Positions 14,229 to 19,338 of a stretch of 19,338 nucleotides of DNA are shown here, one piece after another. Both the position numbers and the translations under genes were made by a program. The notes under the pieces were generated by a model. It had not been told where the DNA came from, did not search any database, and saw only the letters and a list, made by a program, of their open reading frames with translations. Positions within the stretch are counted from its first letter, which is position 1, and each line of letters starts with the position of its first letter. Source of the stretch: an uncultured Clostridia bacterium (lineage in GTDB: Bacteria > Bacillota > Clostridia > Oscillospirales > Oscillospiraceae); NCBI GenBank assembly GCA_937894515.1, contig CALCRH010000105.1:1-19338 (forward strand). The letters run 5' to 3'.

Positions 14229-15221
14229 ATGGCATACGATGGAAAAATCATGCGCCGGGCGATGGCACGGTGGCAGCAGGAAAAACAGCGCCATGCTGAT
14301 GAGATCCGGCAGCGGAAGATACAGCTTTACGCCAGAGAACCCCGCCTGCGGCAGATCGAGGCGGAGCTGGGCAGCACCATGTCCAAACTGATTGCCGGGG
14401 CGCTCTCCACCGGCAGCGATCCGCTGCCGGCCATCAAGGTACTGCGAGACGAGAATATGGACTTACAGCGGGAAAGAGCCGAACTTTTGGCGGCCAACGG
14501 ATATCCCATGGACTACCTGGAGGACAAGCCGCTGTGTGAAACGTGCGGCGACAGCGGCTATTGTCAGGGTGCGATGTGTGCGTGTCTTGCCAGCTACTGT
14601 GCACAGGAGCAGATCCGGGAACTGAGCAAGATGCTGGATCTGGGCACCCAGAGCTTTGAAACCTTTGACTTTCACTGGTACAGCGGCGCCATCAACTCGG
14701 AAATCGGCATTTCCAGCCGGGAGCAGATGGAGGAAAACTTTGACATTTGTCAGGACTATGCCCATCAGTTTGGCGCCCGCAGCGACAATCTGCTGCTGTG
14801 CGGTGACAGCGGTCTGGGCAAGACCTTCCTCTCCGCCTGTATCGCCCGGGTGGTGAGCGGGAACGGATACAGCGTGGTTTACGATACCGCGGGACATATC
14901 TTTTCCCAGCTGGAGGCGGTTAAGTTCAATCGGGAGGACACGGAGAGTGACGGTGACGCCGCCCGCTATGAAAACTGCGATTTGCTGATCATTGACGATC
15001 TGGGCACGGAGATGCATACGGCCTTTGTTCAGAGCGCACTGTATCAGCTGCTCAACGGTCGGCTGATCCGGGGCAAAAAAACGGTGATATCCACCAACCT
15101 GAATCCGGAGGAGCTGGGCAGTCGTTACGGCAGAGCGCTTCAGTCCCGGCTGGAGGGGGAGTACCGAATTTTGCCTTTCTTCGGCGAGGACATTCGGAAG
15201 CTGAAACGGCAAAGAAGATAA
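14229..15221 (+). CDS. dnaC: DnaC/DnaI-type AAA+ helicase loader
   Basis: A 330-residue ATPase that loads DnaB-family helicase. The N-terminal domain (about 1-100, helical, basic) is the helicase-binding part. It is followed by a cysteine cluster CETCGDSGYCQGAMCAC (103-119, plus Cys124) that resembles the zinc site of Bacillus DnaI. The AAA+ domain has Walker A GDSGLGKT (192-199), Walker B LLIIDDLG (252-259), sensor 1 STN (288-290) and an Arg-finger region GSRYGRALQSRL (297-308). IstB transposition ATPases share this core, but the Zn-type N-terminus and the dnaD neighbour argue for the loader. GAGGTGATAAGG before the ATG overlaps the dnaD stop. A strong intrinsic terminator starts at the stop codon. 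Confidence 0.94.
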   Translation: MAYDGKIMRRAMARWQQEKQRHADEIRQRKIQLYAREPRLRQIEAELGSTMSKLIAGALSTGSDPLPAIKVLRDENMDLQRERAELLAANGYPMDYLEDKPLCETCGDSGYCQGAMCACLASYCAQEQIRELSKMLDLGTQSFETFDFHWYSGAINSEIGISSREQMEENFDICQDYAHQFGARSDNLLLCGDSGLGKTFLSACIARVVSGNGYSVVYDTAGHIFSQLEAVKFNREDTESDGDAARYENCDLLIIDDLGTEMHTAFVQSALYQLLNGRLIRGKKTVISTNLNPEELGSRYGRALQSRLEGEYRILPFFGEDIRKLKRQRR

Positions 15222-15253
15222 AAAAAGTGACGCCTGCGGGCGTCACTTTTTTT
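15221..15253 (+). terminator. Intrinsic terminator after dnaC (probably bidirectional)
   Basis: GTGACGCC (15227-15234), loop TGCG, GGCGTCAC (15239-15246), then seven T; an A-run precedes the stem, so it can also serve ogt on the opposite strand. Confidence 0.93.
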
Positions 15254-15292
15254 GAATGAAGAATGAAAAATGAAGAATGAAGAATTGAAAAT
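15254..15292. repeat. A-rich heptamer repeat, copy 2 (no palindrome)
   Basis: Four consecutive TGAARAA heptamers (TGAAGAA, TGAAAAA, TGAAGAA, TGAAGAA) are followed by TTGAAAAT. They begin right at the end of the dnaC terminator T-run. The palindrome found in copies 1 and 3 is missing, and a GTAGGGG palindrome follows directly. Confidence 0.7.
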
Positions 15293-15297
15293 AGGGA

Positions 15298-15327
15298 TGT
15301 AGGGGCGGCCCTTGCGGCCGTCCCTAC
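15298..15327. repeat. Minimal TGTAGGGG palindrome abutting ogt 3' end
   Basis: GTAGGGGCGGCC (15299-15310) and GGCCGTCCCTAC (15315-15326... arm ending at 15326) are complementary except for one G/T position, with a ~5-base centre. It ends 4 bp from the ogt stop. This is the smallest complete member of the GTAGGG/CCCTAC family here. Confidence 0.75.
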
Positions 15328-15330
15328 GGT

Positions 15331-15780
15331 TTACTGATCCTTCTCCAACGCCAACAGAATCCGCTTGCGCTCCAGACCGCCGGCATAGCCGGTGAGCTTG
15401 CCGTTTTTGCCCACCACCCGGTGACAGGGAATGAGAATGGCAATGGGGTTTTGGTGGTTGGCCATGCCCACGGCGCGGCATGCCTTGGGACGGCCGATGG
15501 CGGCGGCAATTTCGCCGTAAGAGCGAGTCTCGCCATAGGGAATGGCGCAAAGTGCCTGCCAGACGGCGATTTGGAACGGCGTACCGACAGGGGCGAGAGG
15601 CAGAGTAAAGACCCGGCACGTACCGGAGAAATAGGCATTGAGCTGACGGAGCGCCTCCTGCAAAAGCGGCGTTTCCGGGGCCGTTTCCCGGAGACCGCCG
15701 AAGGAAAGGGCGGTAATGGCACCGTTTTCCTCGGTGAGAGTAAGAAACCCCAGAGGGCTCTGCATGGTAAATTGCGCCAT
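15331..15780 (-). CDS. ogt: Methylated-DNA-protein cysteine methyltransferase (Ogt/MGMT)
   Basis: A 149-residue suicide repair protein that moves alkyl groups from O6-alkylguanine to its own cysteine. The active-site motif PCHRV (118-122, Cys119) is intact, with the arginine finger in RAVGMANHQNP (102-112) and the helix-turn-helix region FQIAVWQALCAIPYGETRSYGEIAAAIGRP (69-98). The N-terminal domain is short, and there is no AraC-like Ada region. ATG at 15780 follows AAAGGAG. It is the only minus-strand gene right of 13.1 kb and has its own predicted promoter (15817-15846). Confidence 0.95.
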   Translation of the reverse strand: MAQFTMQSPLGFLTLTEENGAITALSFGGLRETAPETPLLQEALRQLNAYFSGTCRVFTLPLAPVGTPFQIAVWQALCAIPYGETRSYGEIAAAIGRPKACRAVGMANHQNPIAILIPCHRVVGKNGKLTGYAGGLERKRILLALEKDQ

Positions 15781-15816
15781 AAAAGACTCCTTTGATAAAA
15801 AACTTCTGTTTCTTCC

Positions 15817-15846
15817 AGTTTACCAGATATTTTCCCCAAATGCCAA
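15817..15846 (-). promoter_or_regulatory. Predicted ogt promoter
   Basis: Minus strand TTGGCA (15846-15841), 18-bp spacer, TAAACT (15822-15817). The -35 box is half of an inverted repeat TGCCAAA / TTTGGCA (15841-15847 and 15870-15876) facing the noc gene, a possible operator. Confidence 0.45.
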
Positions 15847-15925
15847 ATTTTTTCAATTTCCCGACTGTGTTTGGCAAAATTTTTGCCGAGCAGGAGATAG
15901 GATGAGAAAAAAGGGGGAGAGACAC

Positions 15926-16735
15926 ATGAAGAAGAAACCGGAATTTTATTCCAACCGGGTACAGTATTTAGATGTGGACCGGATCGCACCCAACGCGCAG
16001 CAGCCCCGCCGACAGTTTTCGGACGAAGGACTGCGGGAGCTGGCGCAGAGCATAACCGCTTACGGCATCTTGCAGCCCCTGACAGTACGGAAACAGGGAA
16101 AGGACTATGAGCTGGTGGCGGGAGAACGACGGCTTCGGGCGGCGAAAGCGGCAGGACTCCGTCAGGTGCCGTGCCTGATTGCCCAGGTGGGAGACAAGGA
16201 CGCGGGGCTGTTGGCACTGATCGAAAATTTGCAGCGGCGGGATCTGAACTGCTTTGAAGAGGCGGAGGCCATTGCCGGACTGCTGCGGCGGTATGGCCTT
16301 TCCCAGGAGCAGGCGGCACAAAAGCTGGGAAAATCCCAGAGTGCCATAGCCAACAAGCTGCGGCTTCTGCGGCTGCCGGAGGATATCCGCCGGCGGATCC
16401 TGCAGGAAAATCTGACAGAGCGCCATGCCCGGGCACTGCTGCGGCTGAGTGATGGGGAAAGCCAGTGCCGGGCGCTGGAGATCATGGCCAAACGCCGGCT
16501 CAATGTGGCCGAAAGCGAGGCGTTGGTGGAGCGGATCTTACAGGAAAAACAGGTAACACCGCCGTCAAAGCGAACCAATTACATCATCAAAGACGTACGG
16601 CTCTTTCTCAACAGCATCGACCGCTCTCTGGAAATTATGCGGCAGGCGGGAATCCCGGCTCAGCTGGGCCGGGAAAATACCCGTGAAGGTATCGTATTGA
16701 CCATTCGGATCCCCCGGACAACACAGACAAAATAA
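15926..16735 (+). CDS. noc: Nucleoid occlusion protein Noc (ParB paralogue)
   Basis: A 269-residue ParB/Noc CTPase. It shares with ParB the QPRRQF (26-31), GILQPLTVR (47-55), GERRLRA (67-73) and ENLQRRDLNCFEEAEA (100-115) boxes. The helix-turn-helix has the Noc-type specificity set: Gln138 in LGKSQS, Lys144 in IANK, a basic Arg149 after LRLL, and Arg166 in TERHAR (ParB has Arg, small, small and Gly). In Bacillus, Noc spreads from NBS sites and blocks division over the nucleoid by tethering DNA to the membrane. Here the N-terminus before the core is only ~12 residues and very basic. ATG 15926 follows GGGGGAGA; an ATG at 15902, also with AGGAG upstream, would add eight residues (MRKKGERH). It is not next to rsmG or parA, as is common. 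Confidence 0.9.
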   Translation: MKKKPEFYSNRVQYLDVDRIAPNAQQPRRQFSDEGLRELAQSITAYGILQPLTVRKQGKDYELVAGERRLRAAKAAGLRQVPCLIAQVGDKDAGLLALIENLQRRDLNCFEEAEAIAGLLRRYGLSQEQAAQKLGKSQSAIANKLRLLRLPEDIRRRILQENLTERHARALLRLSDGESQCRALEIMAKRRLNVAESEALVERILQEKQVTPPSKRTNYIIKDVRLFLNSIDRSLEIMRQAGIPAQLGRENTREGIVLTIRIPRTTQTK

Positions 16736-16761
16736 AGGTGTACTTTTGCCGAAAAGCGGTG

Positions 16762-16784
16762 TATACTGTATTGCTGAAGCAATA
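16762..16784 (+). promoter_or_regulatory. Possible promoter (-10 only) and small hairpin before the VanW gene
   Basis: TATACT at 16762-16767 is a good -10 box, but no clear -35 lies 16-18 bp upstream. Just after it TATTGC-TGAA-GCAATA (16769-16784) forms a 6-bp hairpin, without a T-tract. The gene may also be read through from noc. Confidence 0.35.
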
Positions 16785-16818
16785 GGCTTCTGACTATCGG
16801 TAAAAGGAGGGGCAGAGA

Positions 16819-18477
16819 ATGGAAAGCGAAAACAAACTGCCCTTGGAAGAAACGGGAACAGCTCCGCCGGAAAAGCGGAAAAAACTGCCCGCTCTTGCCG
16901 TTATCGGCATTGTGGCGGGCGCACTGGCCCTGTTCTGCGGAATCGTCTGCGCTGCGGCAGCCCTGCGGCAGACGGTGTACCCCCACACCACCCTTTTGGG
17001 GGTAGACATGGGGGGATTGACCGCCGAAGAAGTGACGGAAAAGTGGGAAAGCCAGGGGAAGGCCGCCTATCCGGAGAAAAAAATCGCCCTGGTGGACGAA
17101 AACGGACAGGAACTGGCCACCGTCAGCTTTGCCCAGCTGGGTGTCTGCGTGACCCCGAAAGAGGCGGCGCGATCCACCTGTGCCGCGGGACGGACAGACA
17201 ACTTTTTCGGCAATGGCTATCGCTTTGTCCGAAGCTGGTTTGTTCCCATAGAGGCTCAACCAAATTTGATGATCCGACAGACGCTTTTTACCAAAGAGGT
17301 GGCGGAGCTGGTGGCAACCGTGAACAACACCGTGGTGGAGGGAAAAGCGGAGATCCTGCCGGAGGGTGAACAGCCCGGCGGATTGTATCTGACCCGTCCG
17401 AAAGCCGGCCGGCGCATAGATGAGAACGGACTGTACAGCGGCCTGAAAGCGGCGTTGAAAGGCGGACAGGATGCGGTGGTGTGCCGGTTTGAAGATGTGA
17501 CACCGGAACCGCTGGACGTGGACGCTATCTATCGGGATTTACAGGGGGAGAAAGAGGATGCCCGCTATGTCAAAGAGAGCGGCCGGATCCTGCCCTCCCG
17601 CATTGGCGTGACCTTTGACGTGGACACCGTGAAAGCCCAGCTCAGTAAGGTCAAGGACGGCGAAACGGTGCTAGTGGATGCGGAGGTAATCTTTCCCCGC
17701 GTGACCACCGAGATGCTGGAGAAGGGACTGTTCCGGGACGTGCTGGGTACTTATACCACCAAGGTGACGGGTACCGCTGCCCGCATTCGCAATGTATATC
17801 TGGCGGCGCAGAAGATTGACGGACATATCTATAACCCCGGCGAAATATTCCGCTATAATGCTACCGTGGGTCAGCGTACCGAGGCCGCCGGTTTCGGCCC
17901 GGCGCCGTCCTATGTGGGCGGCAAGACCGTTGACAGCATCGGCGGCGGCATCTGTCAGGTGTCCTCGACACTGTACTATGCGGCGCTTCTTTCCAATCTG
18001 GAGATCGTCACCCGGTACTGCCACCAGTTTGCTCCCGGCTACATCACCTGGGGCTGTGATGCCACCGTGAGCTGGGGCTTCCCGGACTTTGTTTTCCGCA
18101 ACAACACAGAGTATCCCATTCAGATCGTCACCGACTGGGAGGACAATGAGGTGACAGTGACCATTCTGGGCACCAAGGTGGACGACACCTATGTGGAGAT
18201 CACCAATGCGGTACTGTCCTCTACGCCGTGGGAAACGGTATATGAGGTGAACGAGGAGATGGAGCCCGGCTCTCAGCCGGTAGAGGTGCAGACCCCCTAT
18301 ACCGGGTATCTGGTCAAGACCTACCGGAACATCTATGCCGGAGACGGGACATTGATCAGCAGCACCTTTGAGGCCGCCAGCGACTATGAGAAGCGGGATC
18401 AGATCTATGAGGTGGATCGCCAGACCTATGAGAAGATGATGGCGGAGAAGCCGGAAACGGAGATTGCTGAAGAATAA
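16819..18477 (+). CDS. Membrane-anchored VanW-family protein with C-terminal G5-like domain
   Basis: A 552-residue protein. A proline/charged cytoplasmic tail (1-22) precedes one membrane helix (about 23-48); the rest should be outside the cell. Residues about 55-320 contain two repeats of the YoaR/peptidoglycan-binding-4 type (GVDMGGLTAEEV, then RIGVTFDVDTVKAQL). The VanW domain is about 322-450, with NPGEIFRYNATVGQRTEAAGF and GGGICQVSSTLYYAAL (375-390). The last ~80 residues (VYEVNEEMEPGSQPVEVQTPYTGYLVKTYRNI) look like a G5 domain. VanW occurs in some vancomycin operons, but its function is not established; with this architecture, cell-wall attachment is the safest inference, and there is no reason to predict resistance. 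GGAGG precedes the ATG. A terminator follows at once. Confidence 0.9.
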   Translation: MESENKLPLEETGTAPPEKRKKLPALAVIGIVAGALALFCGIVCAAAALRQTVYPHTTLLGVDMGGLTAEEVTEKWESQGKAAYPEKKIALVDENGQELATVSFAQLGVCVTPKEAARSTCAAGRTDNFFGNGYRFVRSWFVPIEAQPNLMIRQTLFTKEVAELVATVNNTVVEGKAEILPEGEQPGGLYLTRPKAGRRIDENGLYSGLKAALKGGQDAVVCRFEDVTPEPLDVDAIYRDLQGEKEDARYVKESGRILPSRIGVTFDVDTVKAQLSKVKDGETVLVDAEVIFPRVTTEMLEKGLFRDVLGTYTTKVTGTAARIRNVYLAAQKIDGHIYNPGEIFRYNATVGQRTEAAGFGPAPSYVGGKTVDSIGGGICQVSSTLYYAALLSNLEIVTRYCHQFAPGYITWGCDATVSWGFPDFVFRNNTEYPIQIVTDWEDNEVTVTILGTKVDDTYVEITNAVLSSTPWETVYEVNEEMEPGSQPVEVQTPYTGYLVKTYRNIYAGDGTLISSTFEAASDYEKRDQIYEVDRQTYEKMMAEKPETEIAEE

Positions 18478-18479
18478 AA

Positions 18480-18505
18480 AGAGAGCCGCAAGGCTCTCTT
18501 TTTTT
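18480..18505 (+). terminator. Intrinsic terminator after the VanW gene
   Basis: GAGAGCC (18481-18487), loop GCAA, GGCTCTC (18492-18498) then seven T, flanked by an A-run; it begins three bases after the stop codon. Confidence 0.93.
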
Positions 18506-18577
18506 AAATGAAAAAGTGAAAATGAAAAATGAAAAATTATGGTGTCGGCAAATTATAATTTGCCGACAATTCAAATG
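18506..18577. repeat. A-rich heptamer repeat plus perfect 24-bp palindrome, copy 3
   Basis: TGAAAAA-type repeats start directly after the terminator T-run, then TTATGGT and the perfect palindrome GTCGGCAAATTA / TAATTTGCCGAC (18544-18567), then AATTCAAATG. Compared with copy 1, the outer arm bases changed in pairs (ATCCGC/GCGGAT versus GTCGGC/GCCGAC), so the palindrome is kept. Confidence 0.75.
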
Positions 18578-18610
18578 CGGCGGATCCCGCCATACGGGCC
18601 TACCATACCT

Positions 18611-18879
18611 TGTAGGGGTGGATGATCCTCGTTGCTGTCAACGACTCACGCTCGTTGTCACTCCCGTTCGCCGGACAGCTTCCTTGCGATACGGTAAAAA
18701 TATGCCACCGGCATATTTTTCCTCGCATCGCCCACATCCGCCCGCGGGTCGATGTAGGCATCGTTTGCCCTTGTTGCCGCCAACGGTTCGCGGTCGCTGT
18801 CGCTTCCACTTACCGGGCGGCTGCCTTGCGGCGGGTAAAAACGTGCCACCGGCACGTTTTTATCCCGCACGCCCCTACA
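18611..18879. repeat. Two diverged ~140-bp structured repeat units in tandem
   Basis: Unit A starts with TGTAGG at 18611 and unit B with TGTAGG at 18753 (period ~142 bp); unit B ends CCCTACA at 18879. Both contain GTTG-N4-CAAC, a CCTTGCG block, and a central perfect 11-bp hairpin with loop ACC: AAAAATATGCC/GGCATATTTTT (18696-18720) and AAAAACGTGCC/GGCACGTTTTT (18837-18861). Two base pairs differ between the copies and both are compensated. In unit A GGGTGGATG (18616-18624) can also pair with CATCCGCCC (18735-18743, one G-T) to close the unit. No convincing gene is seen. It could be a composite MITE/REP cluster or a structured RNA. Confidence 0.7.
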
Positions 18880-18948
18880 AAAATGCGGGTCGTCGAGGAC
18901 GCCGACCCCTACGAAAAATGCGGGTCGTCGAGGACGCCGACCCCTACG
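18879..18948. repeat. Two identical 35-bp tandem repeats
   Basis: Unit 1 (18879-18913) and unit 2 (18914-18948) are identical. Each contains GGGTCG-TCGAGGA-CGCCGACCC, an imperfect hairpin, and ends CCCTACG. A partial third copy (AAAATCCGACC) follows. The GTCGAGGACGCCG core also occurs at 1067-1079. Confidence 0.9.
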
Positions 18949-18993
18949 AAAATCCGACCTGTTATTTGAGGCAGATCGTCAAATAAATAACGC

Positions 18994-19024
18994 TTGATGA
19001 CTTTTCATGTTGTGCTTGTATAAT
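18994..19024 (+). promoter_or_regulatory. Predicted promoter of the right-edge surface-protein gene
   Basis: A perfect TATAAT (19019-19024) has TTGATG (18994-18999) 19 bp upstream, a slightly long spacer. An inverted repeat TTATTTGA / TCAAATAA (18962-18969, 18979-18986) lies just upstream and could be an operator. The predicted start is near 19031. Confidence 0.5.
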
Positions 19025-19050
19025 CTGATAATCTGTGATAGAGTGAAATC

Positions 19051-19113
19051 AATAAAGTAGGTAACTGCTTTATTCTTTCCCAAGAAATGGGAAAGAATGC
19101 GGTATGTCTGCCG
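19051..19113 (+). promoter_or_regulatory. Structured 5' leader: two overlapping strong hairpins and a third short stem
   Basis: Hairpin 1 is AATAAAGTAG (19051-19060), GNRA-type loop GTAA, CTGCTTTATT (19065-19074; one T-G pair). Hairpin 2 is ATTCTTTCCCA (19072-19082), loop AGAAA, TGGGAAAGAAT (19088-19098). They share ATT at 19072-19074, so both cannot form completely. GCGG...TGCCG (19099-19113) can form a third stem before a purine-rich stretch and the ribosome site. It does not match any riboswitch consensus that I recognise. Confidence 0.5.
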
Positions 19114-19140
19114 AGAAAAAAGAAAGAGAGGAACAGCAGT

Positions 19141-19338
19141 ATGAAAAGACTGACAGCATTATTTTTGGCGCTGGCGCTGTGTCTGAGCCTTTGCAGCGTG
19201 ACCGCGTTTGCGGTTGGAACTAACTACGCCATCACCAACGGCACGCCGGAAAGTGCCAAAGAAACGAATCACGGCTATATCACCGTTGACGAGACTGCCG
19301 CTGAGGGCGAAACCGTCACCGTGACTGTCAAGCCGAAC
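19141..19338 (+). CDS. Secreted surface protein, N-terminal fragment
   Basis: 66 codons are visible before the right edge. The signal peptide is clear: MKRL, hydrophobic residues 5-20 (TALFLALALCLSLCSV), and a signal peptidase I site after AFA near residue 24. The mature start (VGTNYAITNGTPESAKETNHGYITVDETAAEGETVTVTVKPN) fits the beginning of the bacterial repeat domain (Flg_new_2/InlB-B-like), found in large cell-wall proteins, where G-x-I-T-V followed by A-x-x-G-x-T-V-T-V-T-x-x-P is typical. GAGAGG lies 9 bp before the ATG. The total length, anchoring and function cannot be seen. Its regulation may involve the folded leader directly upstream. Confidence 0.85.
   Translation, partial: MKRLTALFLALALCLSLCSVTAFAVGTNYAITNGTPESAKETNHGYITVDETAAEGETVTVTVKPN

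Noticed and set aside
14229..15221. IstB transposition helper
   Set aside because: No istA or insertion-sequence ends are present; the cysteine-rich N-terminal part and the coupled dnaD gene fit a replicative helicase loader.
16819..18477. Vancomycin resistance gene on the strength of the VanW domain
   Set aside because: No vanH/A/X, vanRS or ligase genes are nearby. VanW-domain wall proteins with G5 domains are common in Clostridia and have no proven role in resistance.
18879..18960. CRISPR array
   Set aside because: The two 35-bp copies are directly adjacent with no spacers, and there are no cas genes.
18516..18986. Small open frames on both strands of the 18.5-19.0 kb gap
   Set aside because: They run through tandem and palindromic repeats, change frame between the two related units, and lack ribosome sites. 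The similar peptides they give are explained by the duplicated DNA.

Overview
The window looks like chromosomal DNA of a gut Clostridia member, most likely Oscillospiraceae. The basis is family-level only: Noc and ParB together, Clostridia-type DnaD/DnaC helicase loaders, a divergent clostridial seryl-tRNA synthetase, good Shine-Dalgarno sites, GC-rich coding DNA and GC-rich intergenic palindromes. Two parS sites beside parAB suggest it lies on the origin side of the chromosome, although no oriC or dnaA is visible. The first ~535 bases are different: AT-rich, no Shine-Dalgarno site, and coding for a Bacteroidales-like secreted Sel1-repeat protein. They abut an mscL that lacks its usual C-terminal tail. 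This is either a chimeric assembly join or a recent insertion.

Layout. Minus strand, read right to left from 13.1 kb: zapA, a U32-family (RNA hydroxylase-like) gene, dut, maf, mreC, mreD, a class B penicillin-binding protein (PBP2 type), a cytoplasmic GH13 glucosidase, parA, parB, serS, mscL, then the foreign-looking Sel1 gene. Two parS sites sit between the GH13 gene and the parA promoter. Plus strand, from 13.3 kb rightwards: dnaD and dnaC (helicase loading), then noc, a membrane-anchored VanW/G5 protein, and at the right edge the start of a secreted surface protein behind a strongly folded leader. One minus-strand gene, ogt (DNA alkyl repair), lies between dnaC and noc.

The genes form a growth and division set: cell-wall elongation (MreC, MreD, PBP2), Z-ring support (ZapA), chromosome segregation (ParA, ParB, parS), nucleoid occlusion (Noc), replication restart or initiation (DnaD, DnaC) and nucleotide-pool cleaning (Dut, Maf). 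zapA and dnaD are transcribed divergently from one 190-bp region whose two predicted promoters share the same -35 hexamer.

Intergenic spaces hold most of the unexplained structure. One family of GC-rich palindromes has GTAGGG/CCCTAC ends (990-1137, 2562-2590, 15298-15327, 18611-18948). A second has variable 7-bp A-rich tandem repeats, two copies of which are followed by a perfect 22-24 bp palindrome (10651-10708, 15254-15292, 18506-18577). The 18.5-19.0 kb gap contains two diverged ~140-bp copies whose central hairpin shows compensatory base changes, followed by two identical 35-bp tandem units. No phage, transposase, CRISPR array, tRNA or rRNA was seen.
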